Shown here one piece after another: positions 24,753 to 32,362 of a stretch of DNA of 32,362 nucleotides. The notes beneath the pieces were generated by a model. The model was not told where the DNA came from, ran no database searches, and was given only the letters and a program-made list of their open reading frames with translations. The position numbers and the translations under genes were made by a program. Position 1 is the stretch's first letter. Each line of letters begins with the position of its first letter. The stretch comes from Promethearchaeota archaeon. Lineage in GTDB: Archaea > Asgardarchaeota > Lokiarchaeia > Sigyniarchaeales > SOKP01. Location of the stretch: assembly GCA_019058425.1 (NCBI GenBank), contig JAHPYZ010000056.1:1-32362 (forward strand), read 5' to 3'.

Positions 24753-26039
24753 ATGGCTAAAAATGAATATTTTATCGGAGAAGCCTTGATCGGAGAAGCC
24801 CCTAATCTTGCTCACGTGGATTTAATAGTTGGGTCAAAAGATGGACCTGTAGGAATTTCTTTCGCAAATGCGTTAAGTACCCCATCAAAAGGTCACGGTG
24901 GATTGCTAGCGGCTATTAGACCTAACCTCTTATCCAAACCCATTTCTTTAATCGTTCCTAAGGTAACTGTTTCAAAAATGGAAGATGCTAATAAAATTTT
25001 TGGTCCCGCTCAAGCAGCAGTAGCAAAAGGAATTGCTGATGCTGTAGAAGAGGGGTTAATTCCGATGAATAAATTGGATGAGTGGGTAATAATTGTGAGT
25101 GTATTTATACATCCTGAAGCTACAGATTACCGAAAAATCTACCAATTTAATTATGGTGCTACAAAATTGGCAATCCAGAGAGCACTCAAAAATTATCCTC
25201 CAATTGAAAAGATATTTTATGATAAAGACCGTGCTAAACACCCTGTTGCTGGTATCCGAGTTCCTAGACTTTGGCGTCCCCCATATGTACAAGTAGCATT
25301 AGATCACCCTGCCTTGGAAAAGCAAATTAAAGTTGTTAAGGAATTGCCAAAGAGCGATCGTATCATCCTAGAAGTTGGAACCCCATTTCTCAAGAAATAC
25401 GGTGTTGAATCAATAAAGCAAATCCGTGAAGTAGCAAAAGAAAAATTTATTGTTGCTGATTTAAAGACATTAGATGTTGGAAAGTTGGAAGTTGATTTTG
25501 CATTTGACGCGACAGCCGATGGAGTCGTAGCAAGTGGTTTAGCGGCAACTGCCTCACTCGATAAATTTATTATGGAAGCACAACGACTCGGTATTCATGC
25601 ATTTGTTGATACAATGGAAGTTCAAAATCCTATTGAGAAGTTAAGCTCCTTAAAACAAATACCAGATGTTATTATAATACATAGAGGCATTGATGTTGAA
25701 CAATCTGCAACTGGAGACAAATCTCCTGATGCTCAACAACGACAAAGGTGGTCATTAGTTCCGAAAATTAAAGAATTATATGCAAGTAAAAAGAAAGCTT
25801 CAGGAAAGGATAGGGTTTTAGTTGCTGTTGCGGGAGGAATCGAACCCTCAACTGCAACATTTGCAATAGAACAAGGAGCGGATATTTTAATAGTTGGTCG
25901 TTTCATTGCATCAGCTGCAGATGTTAAATTTGCTATGAGAAGAATACTAAGTGTTCTACCAGGTTATCAAGATATCGACCTCAAAAGAATTCATACAGAA
26001 GACGATGATAACGCAGTAAAGAAAGCTACTTGGGATTGA
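24753..26039 (+). CDS. fae-hps: Bifunctional formaldehyde-activating enzyme / 3-hexulose-6-phosphate synthase (Fae-Hps)
   Basis: A 428-residue fusion. Residues 1 to about 165 are Fae, which condenses formaldehyde with tetrahydromethanopterin; GEALIGEAPNLAHVDLIVG contains the active-site histidine (H21), followed by ATPSKGHGG-like and GPAQAAVAKGIAD motifs. Residues about 178-395 are 3-hexulose-6-phosphate synthase, a decarboxylase-fold barrel with VALDHPALEKQIKVV, LEVGTPFLKKYG, VADLKTLDVG, VAGGIEP and GRFIASAADVK. In archaea this fusion links formaldehyde to the reverse ribulose-monophosphate route that supplies ribose 5-phosphate. AAGGAAAA before the ATG is a fair ribosome site. A T-run at 26072 follows the stop. 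No partner isomerase (phi) is in the window. Confidence 0.96.
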   Translation: MAKNEYFIGEALIGEAPNLAHVDLIVGSKDGPVGISFANALSTPSKGHGGLLAAIRPNLLSKPISLIVPKVTVSKMEDANKIFGPAQAAVAKGIADAVEEGLIPMNKLDEWVIIVSVFIHPEATDYRKIYQFNYGATKLAIQRALKNYPPIEKIFYDKDRAKHPVAGIRVPRLWRPPYVQVALDHPALEKQIKVVKELPKSDRIILEVGTPFLKKYGVESIKQIREVAKEKFIVADLKTLDVGKLEVDFAFDATADGVVASGLAATASLDKFIMEAQRLGIHAFVDTMEVQNPIEKLSSLKQIPDVIIIHRGIDVEQSATGDKSPDAQQRQRWSLVPKIKELYASKKKASGKDRVLVAVAGGIEPSTATFAIEQGADILIVGRFIASAADVKFAMRRILSVLPGYQDIDLKRIHTEDDDNAVKKATWD

Positions 26040-26071
26040 GATTTCCTTATTCACATACACTATATCCTTAA

Positions 26072-26079
26072 TTTTTTTT
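26072..26079 (+). terminator. Poly-T terminator of fae-hps
   Basis: Eight consecutive T residues about 35 bp after the Fae-Hps stop, followed by further T-rich sequence. Archaeal RNA polymerase terminates at such oligo-T runs on the non-template strand without a hairpin. Confidence 0.5.
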
Positions 26080-26142
26080 AGCTCTCGTTTTTATTAACTT
26101 TAATTTTAATATTGAAAAAATTAACTTAGAATGGATAAACAC

Positions 26143-26152
26143 TTATAAATAT
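26143..26152 (+). promoter_or_regulatory. Candidate TATA box for the VCBS-repeat gene
   Basis: TTATAAATAT stands 34 bp before the GTG at 26186. This is about the distance expected for a short leader with transcription starting near 26170-26178. No Shine-Dalgarno is present, in keeping with a near-leaderless transcript. Confidence 0.45.
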
Positions 26153-26185
26153 CCTTTTACTAATAATCCCACTATTTTAATTTAA

Positions 26186-27334
26186 GTGAAAAATATAATG
26201 AGGAGAGCTTTACAAGTGGGGTTGATTGCAGTTATAGTAGTGGGAGCTATTATTGGAATAAGCTTAGGATTTGTGTTTCTTGCAGGTTCTTCTGAACCAA
26301 AATTTTCTAAACTCCTCTTATCTAATGATTTTCAAGAAGCAGGACATATATTTGGAGCCGATGTTGACGGTGATGGCGATATTGATGTTATTTGTGCTTC
26401 AGAAGGAAATGATGAAATCGCATGGTGGGAAAATGAAGAGTTAAACTTTACAAAGCATATTATAACTGATAATTTTGGGGGAGTATTCTTTATTAATATT
26501 GGTGACATCGATAAAGATGGAGATTATGATGTCCTAGGACCAGCATCTTCTTCTAATGAGATAGCATGGTGGGAAAATGACAATGCAACTTTTGTGAAAC
26601 ATTCTCTTGTCACAGGTTATGTATACCCATATAGCATTAATAGTTTTGATGTTGATCTTGATGGAGATATAGATATTCTTAGTACAGGAACTCAAAAAGT
26701 TACATGGTGGGAGAATAATGGAAGTCAGATTTTTACACAGCATGACATCTCAGGTGGATACCCAGAAATTAGTACTCAAGGCCATGCTTCTATATTTGCT
26801 GGAGATTTGGATAATGACAACGATGTTGATATTTTTACAGGCTCTACAGCTAATCCCCCCAATGTTGGGGAAATATGTTGTTGGGTAAATGACGGTACAG
26901 AAAATTTTACAAAGGTACAAATCACAAGTAATTATGGACGTGTACATGATCTAAAACCTATCGATATGGATAGTGACGGAGACATGGATATATGTACAAA
27001 TTCAGCAGTAGATAATACTATAGATTGGTATGAAAATTTGGGCAGTCTAACATTTTCGCGTCGTACTATCGGGAGTATTAATGGACCAAATACTGTATTT
27101 CCTGTCGATCTTGATAATGATGGAGATTATGATATCATAGCAGATTCTTATTTTGGAGATAAAATAAGTTGGTTTGAAAATTTTGGTAATCAAGGTTTTT
27201 CTGAACATGTAATAGCGAGTGCTTTTGACGGAGCTGCCGCTTGTTCTGCAATAGATATAGACGGAGATTCCGATATAGATGTATTAGGTACAGCTTATGA
27301 TGCTAATGAAGTTGCAATTTGGCTACAGTACTAA
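26186..27334 (+). CDS. FG-GAP/VCBS-repeat beta-propeller protein, membrane-anchored, extracellular
   Basis: A 382-residue protein. An N-terminal signal anchor (ALQVGLIAVIVVGAIIG, about 8-33) precedes seven repeats of about 50 residues, each with a calcium-binding loop of the DxDxDGDxD type: DVDGDGDIDV, DIDKDGDYDV, DVDLDGDIDI, DLDNDNDVDI, DMDSDGDMDI, DLDNDGDYDI and DIDGDSDIDV. Each is followed by an aromatic W/Y-W-x-N strand such as IAWWEN. Seven blades fit an integrin-alpha-like propeller on the cell surface, probably for adhesion or ligand binding. GTG 26186 and ATG 26198 are both possible starts. A broken copy of the same gene follows at 27561-27626 and 29182-29405. Confidence 0.85.
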   Translation: MKNIMRRALQVGLIAVIVVGAIIGISLGFVFLAGSSEPKFSKLLLSNDFQEAGHIFGADVDGDGDIDVICASEGNDEIAWWENEELNFTKHIITDNFGGVFFINIGDIDKDGDYDVLGPASSSNEIAWWENDNATFVKHSLVTGYVYPYSINSFDVDLDGDIDILSTGTQKVTWWENNGSQIFTQHDISGGYPEISTQGHASIFAGDLDNDNDVDIFTGSTANPPNVGEICCWVNDGTENFTKVQITSNYGRVHDLKPIDMDSDGDMDICTNSAVDNTIDWYENLGSLTFSRRTIGSINGPNTVFPVDLDNDGDYDIIADSYFGDKISWFENFGNQGFSEHVIASAFDGAAACSAIDIDGDSDIDVLGTAYDANEVAIWLQY

Positions 27335-27380
27335 ATAAAATAGGAAAAGAACAAAAATTAAGAAAATAAATATTTATTAA

Positions 27381-27388
27381 TTTTTTTT
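27381..27388 (+). terminator. Poly-T terminator of the VCBS-repeat gene
   Basis: Eight T residues about 45 bp after the VCBS stop, in the same TTAATTTTTTTTAG context as the run after fae-hps. It lies in the 339-bp gap 27335-27673, which otherwise holds only the N-terminal remnant at 27561 and AT-rich sequence. Confidence 0.45.
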
Positions 27389-27560
27389 AGATTTCATTTT
27401 TATCAGAATTAATTATAAGGTCAGTCTAAAATTTCGATTTCACTATAAAAACTTATCATCAACTAGAAAGATCCTTTTCAGCAATATTATAAAAAACAGT
27501 TAAAATTAGAAAAAGACTTAAAAAAATTCTTTTAACATAAAGCGTACTTTTTCAATTTGA

Positions 27561-27626
27561 GTGATTATATTCATGAAAAAAATTCTACAAGCAAGTCTTA
27601 TTGTTAATAATCTATTTAAGACGTAA
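27561..27626 (+). pseudogene. N-terminal remnant of a second VCBS-repeat gene
   Basis: The start region of the intact gene at 26186 recurs here. Both have a GTG with an in-frame ATG exactly 12 nt later, preceded by AATTT(A/G)A, and encode matching signal-anchor starts: MRRALQVGLIAVI in the intact copy, MKKILQASLIVNN here. The frame then ends at TAA 27624-27626 after 17 codons from the ATG. The rest of this copy is missing until the C-terminal remnant at 29182, beyond the MFS gene. The resemblance is short (about 13 residues plus upstream bases), so it is likely but not proven. Confidence 0.5.
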
Positions 27627-27673
27627 TAAGAAGTAAGATTTCTTTTAAAGCAATTGTAAATTAAAAATTAAAT

Positions 27674-29128
27674 TTATATCTTCTTATCAGTTGTCTCCGT
27701 GATTTCTAACTTTTCTTTCCTTTTATCTGGATGCTTCACGTGTCTTGATTCATCAATTGGATGTTTACATACCCAACATTCATTCTCGAGATTAGCTAAT
27801 GATCGAGCACACTTTTCGCAATAAAGAACATCACATTTCGGACAGATAAATGTAAATGTAAACCCTTCTACGTGGGATTTGCACACTAAACAAATCTTTT
27901 GCTCCTTATATAATTCCAAATCCTCTTCGGAGATTTTTTCAGTTGGTTTCTCCCATTTTAAAACTGCTCTGGTTGGAAGGGTTTCTTTCATCAGAATTAT
28001 GACAATAGTAGCTAAAATAAAAACAAAAAGTAAAACTACTGTTAAATAGGTAGGCTCCGTTAAAAAGAGAGGTCTCATGATTTCAGCAATAATAACACCA
28101 ATTACACTTCCACTCATCATGAAAGCTAAAAAAAGTGATCCATTATCTCTTAAATATTGATATTCAGAGAGCTCTCCATAAATTAAATAACTGGTTGTGA
28201 GACTCAAACTTAAACCGGCACCTAAAAGTAATGGAGCAATGTATAGTAATATAAATTCATTTTGACTAAAAAATGAGAGAATTAAAAAAGTAATCGCTTG
28301 AAATATTAACCCAATTAAAACAGATATTCGACGTCCTATCATATCTGCTATTAATCCACCTGGAAAGGAAGAGATCATCATCGAAATACAAAAGAAAATT
28401 ACATAGATACTTAACTTTGTATCCAGACCATTTTTTTCTAAGAATAAAATTGCAGCATAATAGATATTAACCCATAAAAAACCAGCAAAAAAAGCGAAAC
28501 CTATCTTATGTATGTCTTTCCTTTCTTTAATATATGAAGAAATATTCAGAGATTCTTGAATCGGTAAATTAATTATAGCTCTCTTACCTAGCATTGCAAA
28601 TATGAAGATTGAAATATACATTAAGACGAAAAAAATTATTCCTAATAACGGATTTTTGTTTATATCAATCATAGCTTCAATCATAATAAGAAAGCCAATG
28701 AAAGTGAAAGCTGTACTAAAATAGCGGGCTGCGAATCTTGTTTCTTTAAATATTGGATAAAAATGCTTATATAATAAACCAAGTACTATTCCAATACTGA
28801 AACCTGCTCCAAATAATCCTATTGGTACGAACCATGGTTGATCAATTATTATAAGACAAATAAAAAAGAGGACTATGCTAGCGTTGGAAATCAGGTAACC
28901 TGCAAAAGGATTCAATCCTTTATAAATTAGCTTTAAAGCAAATACAGTTCCAATAGGTATCCCTATTAAATGGTAAATAATAAGAACATAAGGAAGTTCT
29001 CTTTTCATGAGTATTAAGAATTCAAAAAGAAAATGATATTGCATTAAAAGAAATATACTAAAGATGCTACTTATTAACATATACCATTCTTTACTCGAGA
29101 ATTTGCCTAATGGAGGAATAATCTTCAC
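27674..29128 (-). CDS. MFS transporter with C-terminal RING-like zinc module
   Basis: A 484-residue protein. Residues 1 to about 385 form about twelve membrane helices of the major facilitator superfamily; the conserved inter-helix motif is visible as GGLIADMIGRRIS, with an FLWVNIYYAA helix before it. After a charged linker the tail carries eight cysteines, C413, C416, C429, C432, C437, C440, C451 and C454. The spacing C-x2-C-x12-C-x2-C-x4-C-x2-C-x10-C-x2-C is that of a cross-brace, RING-like two-zinc module (core ICPKCDVLYCEKCARSL). The substrate is unknown. The zinc tail is cytosolic if the N-terminus is inside. GTG start. The gene lies between the two remnants of a VCBS-repeat gene on the opposite strand. 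Confidence 0.82.
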   Translation of the reverse strand: MKIIPPLGKFSSKEWYMLISSIFSIFLLMQYHFLFEFLILMKRELPYVLIIYHLIGIPIGTVFALKLIYKGLNPFAGYLISNASIVLFFICLIIIDQPWFVPIGLFGAGFSIGIVLGLLYKHFYPIFKETRFAARYFSTAFTFIGFLIMIEAMIDINKNPLLGIIFFVLMYISIFIFAMLGKRAIINLPIQESLNISSYIKERKDIHKIGFAFFAGFLWVNIYYAAILFLEKNGLDTKLSIYVIFFCISMMISSFPGGLIADMIGRRISVLIGLIFQAITFLILSFFSQNEFILLYIAPLLLGAGLSLSLTTSYLIYGELSEYQYLRDNGSLFLAFMMSGSVIGVIIAEIMRPLFLTEPTYLTVVLLFVFILATIVIILMKETLPTRAVLKWEKPTEKISEEDLELYKEQKICLVCKSHVEGFTFTFICPKCDVLYCEKCARSLANLENECWVCKHPIDESRHVKHPDKRKEKLEITETTDKKI

Positions 29129-29181
29129 AATAGTTTTTTAAGATAAATTTGTATATTAACCTTTTTGTCAAAAAAAAAAAG

Positions 29182-29405
29182 AGAGATATTGATATTTACA
29201 CGAATTCTACAACCTTAACTACTGTTAATTATTTTGAAAACTTAGATAACTTAACATTTAGTCAACATGTAGACAAGTAGTTTCGAGTTTTAATATACAT
29301 AATGACGATTTTCCGATTGATTTTGATAATGATGGAGATTCTGATATTGATGTTTTAGATACAGCGTGGAATGCTGATGAGGTTGTGATATGGATACAAA
29401 ACTAA
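29182..29405 (+). pseudogene. C-terminal remnant of a second VCBS-repeat gene
   Basis: In one frame 29182 onward reads DIDIYTNST…VNYFENLDNLTFSQHV, matching DMDICTNSA…IDWYENLGSLTFSRR of the intact protein, then hits TAG. After a frame change, DFPIDFDNDGDSDIDVLDTA and then NADEVVIWIQN end at TAA 29403-29405; the intact protein ends DIDGDSDIDVLGTAYDANEV AIWLQY. One blade is missing between the parts, as recombination between similar repeats would produce. There is no start codon or signal peptide. The other 100 bp of the 29129-29451 gap are AT-rich, including an A10 run at 29171. Confidence 0.85.
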
Positions 29406-29451
29406 TTAAAATAGTATAATTAAGAAATATAGGAAAAGAAAAAAAAGATAT

Positions 29452-30249
29452 TTATTTAATTTTTTTAGCTTCTTCAATCCAATCTTCAATTTCCTCTAAT
29501 CTTGGAGGTTTTCTAAATACATCAGGTTTCTTTTTATCTAACTCCATTATTCGATCTAAAGTATTCTTTGGATTTCGTTGAGCTAACTCTTTCACACTAT
29601 CTACTCCGATTTGATTCAGAACATCTGCATATTCTGGACCTACTCCTCCAATTCTCATTAAATCAGCATGTTCTACCCATTTATCTAATACTTTCTCTGA
29701 AATCTTAGTTGATGCTGATAACTCTTTAATTTTAACAGAATCAAATGAGAATAAATCCTCAACATTAGCCACTCCCGCTTTTTCTAATGTTTTAGAGTAT
29801 TTTGTACCAATACCCTCAATTTCCACAATAGGAGTTGTTTTTGGAGTAGTTTTAGCTTTCTTAACTTCATATTTTTCTTTTGATTGGCTAATCCAATCAG
29901 TAATCTCTTCTACTTTGGGAATTTTACGAATAACATCAGGTTGCTTCTTGTCAAGTTCAACAATTTTATCTAATGTCTTCTGCGGATTTCTATAAGCAAG
30001 CTCCTTAATGGAATCAATTCCTACTTTATTTAATGCTTCAGAATATTCAGGACCTACGCCCTTGATTTCCATTAATTCTGCTTGATCTTGCCATTTTTCA
30101 AGCAATTTTAGCGAAATTTTTGTTTTTCCTGCTAATTCTTTCAGTTCTCGCCATGTAAGGGGTATTAAATTTTCTACTTCTGCAATCCCTGCTTTCTCTA
30201 AAGTTTTAGCATATTTTTCGCCAATTCCTTCAATTTCAATAATTTTCAT
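29452..30249 (-). CDS. Tandem DUF4332 / helix-hairpin-helix protein
   Basis: A 265-residue protein made of two copies of the same unit of about 125 residues (1-123 and about 139-264), joined by a basic threonine/lysine linker (KAKTTPKTTP). Each unit has two helix-hairpin-helix-like motifs: IEGIGEKYAKTLEKAGI and KGVGPEYSEALNKVGI in copy 1, IEGIGTKYSKTLEKAGV and GGVGPEYADVLNQIGV in copy 2. Each ends with NPxxTLDxIxELDKKxPDV. This matches DUF4332, related to the double-helix DNA-binding motifs of repair proteins; sequence-nonspecific DNA or nucleotide binding is a guess. ATG start; a separate unit from its neighbours. Confidence 0.82.
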   Translation of the reverse strand: MKIIEIEGIGEKYAKTLEKAGIAEVENLIPLTWRELKELAGKTKISLKLLEKWQDQAELMEIKGVGPEYSEALNKVGIDSIKELAYRNPQKTLDKIVELDKKQPDVIRKIPKVEEITDWISQSKEKYEVKKAKTTPKTTPIVEIEGIGTKYSKTLEKAGVANVEDLFSFDSVKIKELSASTKISEKVLDKWVEHADLMRIGGVGPEYADVLNQIGVDSVKELAQRNPKNTLDRIMELDKKKPDVFRKPPRLEEIEDWIEEAKKIK

Positions 30250-30407
30250 ATTTTATACCTCTAATTTTTTTAAAATTTCGAATTTCAATGAGTAAGTAAA
30301 AATATTATAATATCTTTTTTAAGACTTTATACAATGAAAAATAAATTGCTATTTTATGGCTTTCTTTTAAGACAAGTAAGAATTTGATAAACTGAAATAA
30401 TTTTATT

Positions 30408-31670
30408 TTATTTTTTCAGTTTCTTTTGAACTTGTAATTTGAATATTTTATCATTTTTTTTAACTGGTTTATCAACAATGATTCCAACGGTTATTCTTTC
30501 TTTTTTTGACGAGATAAATGGTGTTTCAGTGAGATTTTTCTTCTGTTTAATTTGAATAGAATTTATTTCTTGTCTCAGATATGTGTCTGTGTGGGTACCA
30601 ATAATAAAAATTTCATCCTTCAACTTAAGATTTCCTGAAGTCAAAAGGATCTTCGCTGCTTTTTTTTCAGGAAAGTAATTTAAAACCTTTCCAATCTCAA
30701 CTTTCTTGTGCTGTGAGATATTTCCATCAAAATCCCTTTGGATTTCTGTACCTTGAGGTAGTCCAAAATAAAATCCTGTGGAAAAACCCCTATTATAAAC
30801 TTTATTTAAACGGTTTAGCCAATCCTTAATTTTCTCTGGTGTGAAAGTGTTTTCATAATAAGCATCAATCGCTTCTCTATAACAAGAGGTAACTTCTTCA
30901 ATATAGATTGGATCTCTCATTCGACCTTCTATTTTAAATGCATCTATTTGAGCGTTGAACAGCTTTGGAATATGTTCAATCATACAGAGATCTTTAGAAT
31001 TAATAAAGAATACACCATCATATAGTAACTCGTTATTCTGGTCATCATATACTCGCCATTTTCTTCTACATGGTTGAATGCATTTCCCTCTATTTGCTGA
31101 ATAATCTTGAGATTGGCAGATTTCTGCAGAAAAATAACATCGACCTGATATTGAAGTACATTGAGCACCATGGACAAAAGTTTCTATTTCAGTCTTGGGC
31201 AATAGATTTTTTATCTCTTTAATTTGTTCGAGTGATAATTCTCTTGCTAGAATCAATCTTTGTGCGCCTAGATTTTCATAAAACATTGCAGATCGGGAAT
31301 TCGAAATATTAGCTTGAGTAGATATGTGAAAATTTAAACCTCTTTCTTTTACTAATTGAATGGCACCTATATCATGAATTATAATTGCATTAATCTCTGC
31401 TTCAACCGCTTGATCTAATATTTGAATTAATAAAGGAAACTCATTTTCGTAGATTACAACATTCGTAGTGAGATAAGCATTTATATTGTTATCATGGCAA
31501 GTTTTAACAATCTTATTTAACTCTTCAAGCTTAAAATTATCACTATACATCCTCATATTAAATGACTCAACACCGAAATATACTGCGTCAGCTTTACCTA
31601 ATACAGCATTTAAAGATTTAAAATTCTTTAACGGAGCCATTAATTCAACTCTTTTAGAAGTTTCCTTCAT
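30408..31670 (-). CDS. Peptidase U32 family protein (TrhP/RlhA-type RNA hydroxylation candidate)
   Basis: A 420-residue protein with the U32 signature: an N-terminal TIM-like barrel (VELMAPLKNFKSL, ADAVYFGVESFNMR, ISTQANISN) and the cysteine cluster FVHGAQC (C171), SGRC (C178), NRGKC (C197) and QPC (C201), which in studied members ligates an Fe-S cluster. A C-terminal beta-barrel-like region follows (about 325-420). Although named as peptidases, bacterial members TrhP and RlhA are needed for prephenate-dependent hydroxylation of tRNA or 23S rRNA; archaeal roles are not settled. ATG at 31670, single gene, with gaps of about 150 bp and 95 bp to its neighbours. Confidence 0.88.
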   Translation of the reverse strand: MKETSKRVELMAPLKNFKSLNAVLGKADAVYFGVESFNMRMYSDNFKLEELNKIVKTCHDNNINAYLTTNVVIYENEFPLLIQILDQAVEAEINAIIIHDIGAIQLVKERGLNFHISTQANISNSRSAMFYENLGAQRLILARELSLEQIKEIKNLLPKTEIETFVHGAQCTSISGRCYFSAEICQSQDYSANRGKCIQPCRRKWRVYDDQNNELLYDGVFFINSKDLCMIEHIPKLFNAQIDAFKIEGRMRDPIYIEEVTSCYREAIDAYYENTFTPEKIKDWLNRLNKVYNRGFSTGFYFGLPQGTEIQRDFDGNISQHKKVEIGKVLNYFPEKKAAKILLTSGNLKLKDEIFIIGTHTDTYLRQEINSIQIKQKKNLTETPFISSKKERITVGIIVDKPVKKNDKIFKLQVQKKLKK

Positions 31671-31763
31671 TATGTTAATACCATATATATTTAATTTGTG
31701 AGATGACTATGGGTAAATAGTATCACTTAAGCTAAAAATTTAGTACTAGCTCGATTATGAAAA

Positions 31764-32362
31764 TCAATAATTTTCATTTCTTTCCGCTTCTTCTATTGCT
31801 CCAAGTGCCCGAATATTAGCAAAAATATAAAATAAGTTGATAGTAGTGATGTTAAGAATAGCAGCGACGATAAATAAATTCGAAGTACCTATCAAGAGTG
31901 CTAACGGACCTGCTAGAAGCGTCCCTATGGGCATCGCAATAAAAGATAATGTCGTATCAATTGAAACTACCCTTCCAATTTTATCATGAGGTACTTTTAA
32001 ATGGATCATGGTGAACCAGAGTGAATTTATTATCGGACCTCCAAAACCTACAAGCGGGGCATATATTGCTATTAACCAAATAAATCCTATAGGAGCAGTT
32101 GCTATTAAAATTTGTCCGATGCCTGAAATCATATAAGTGATGAGTATTGTACGCATATAATGTTTCCACTTTTTCTTTACTGATGTAATGATACCCCCTA
32201 TTAAAGTTCCAATACTGAATGCTACTGATACTAATGAGAAAGCTAACACTGTTCCCCCATGATCATATTTAATATAATAAGGCATTAATGTACCCTGCGG
32301 TTGGGATAAAAAGTTGAGAATTACAAATGCAATCATCATACTAAGAAGCCCAGGTATTGCAT
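31764..32362 (-). CDS. MFS transporter, C-terminal part (5' end off window)
   Basis: The open frame runs to the window edge without a stop or required start. The 199 visible residues are the C-terminal half of an MFS carrier of the MFS_3/EntS-like drug or siderophore exporter type, with about six membrane helices. Visible features are YIKYDHGGTVLAFSLVSVA, IGTLIGGIITSVKKKW (a motif-A-like loop), FGGPIINSLWFTMIHLKVP and a final PIGTLLAGPLALLIG, followed by a short acidic tail. An internal ATG at 32339 is not the start, because in-frame hydrophobic codons (AIPGLLS) precede it. It has no RING-like tail, unlike the MFS gene at 27674. Confidence 0.85.
   Translation of the reverse strand, partial: AIPGLLSMMIAFVILNFLSQPQGTLMPYYIKYDHGGTVLAFSLVSVAFSIGTLIGGIITSVKKKWKHYMRTILITYMISGIGQILIATAPIGFIWLIAIYAPLVGFGGPIINSLWFTMIHLKVPHDKIGRVVSIDTTLSFIAMPIGTLLAGPLALLIGTSNLFIVAAILNITTINLFYIFANIRALGAIEEAERNENY

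Noticed and set aside
27335-27673. Possible attachment site or insertion-sequence end beside the MFS gene
   Set aside because: No terminal inverted repeat, target duplication or transposase was found; the shared TTAATTTTTTTTAG strings are more simply terminator T-runs.
1-32362. tRNA, rRNA, CRISPR array or defence island
   Set aside because: No cloverleaf with a TTCRA-type arm, no regularly spaced repeats and no cas, toxin-antitoxin or restriction genes were seen. The RHH gene has no toxin partner beside it.

Overview
Organism. The window is AT-rich archaeal DNA. It carries archaeal/eukaryotic-type information genes: RNA polymerase subunits Rpb7 and Rpb10, Spt4, ribosomal proteins S24e, S27ae, S28e, S6e, L7Ae and L24e, and the KEOPS components Kae1 and Bud32. 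It also carries gelsolin-like domains, a transporter ending in a RING-like eight-cysteine module, a single-chain Fae-Hps and many polytopic membrane proteins of unknown function. Together these point to an Asgard (Promethearchaeota) archaeon, probably Lokiarchaeia-like. That placement is inference from protein content. No search was run, and all family names rest on motifs read by eye.

Layout. 1-1459 (minus): E1-alpha and E1-beta of a thiamine-dependent 2-oxo acid or acetoin dehydrogenase, with E1-beta cut by the window edge. 1618-6010 (plus): a YciI-like gene, then the conserved archaeal series rpoE, spt4, GTP-dependent dephospho-CoA kinase, rps24e, rps27ae, kae1, bud32. 6170-7727: a ribbon-helix-helix regulator with a palindromic candidate operator upstream, a one-domain gelsolin-like protein, and a convergent KH-like protein. 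7822-11639: an alpha/beta hydrolase fused to a polytopic membrane domain, a minimal methyl-accepting signalling protein, and a multi-pass membrane protein. 11670-16715: two ribosomal-protein pairs on the minus strand (L7Ae-S28e and S6e-L24e), separated by rpoN (Rpb10), two membrane proteins and a secreted beta-propeller protein. 16889-19386 (plus): a tight group of a second possible gelsolin-fold protein, a radical SAM enzyme and an alkyltransferase-like DNA-damage protein. 19868-23698: a 1276-residue helical-repeat protein ending in a nitrilase-type amidohydrolase. 24753-26039: bifunctional Fae-Hps. 26186-29405: an FG-GAP/VCBS propeller gene, followed by the broken ends of a second copy lying on either side of an MFS/RING-like fusion gene. 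29452-32362 (minus): a duplicated DUF4332 protein, a U32-family protein and a partial MFS transporter.

How the genes fit together. The first plus-strand block serves transcription, translation, tRNA t6A formation and CoA synthesis. Fae-Hps links formaldehyde, C1 carriers and ribulose/ribose phosphate. The E1 pair feeds acyl-CoA production from a 2-oxo acid or acetoin.

Most notable observations. (1) Rpb10 (13668) and probably L7Ae (12306) have no ATG, GTG or TTG where homology places their N-termini; an in-frame ATT sits exactly there, and for Rpb10 it follows a strong Shine-Dalgarno sequence. (2) A VCBS paralogue appears to have been split around an MFS/RING-like gene. (3) Three unusual architectures are present: helical repeats with a nitrilase domain, a transporter with a RING-like tail, and a one-domain gelsolin with a helical tail. 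No tRNA, rRNA, CRISPR array, insertion sequence or integrase was seen.
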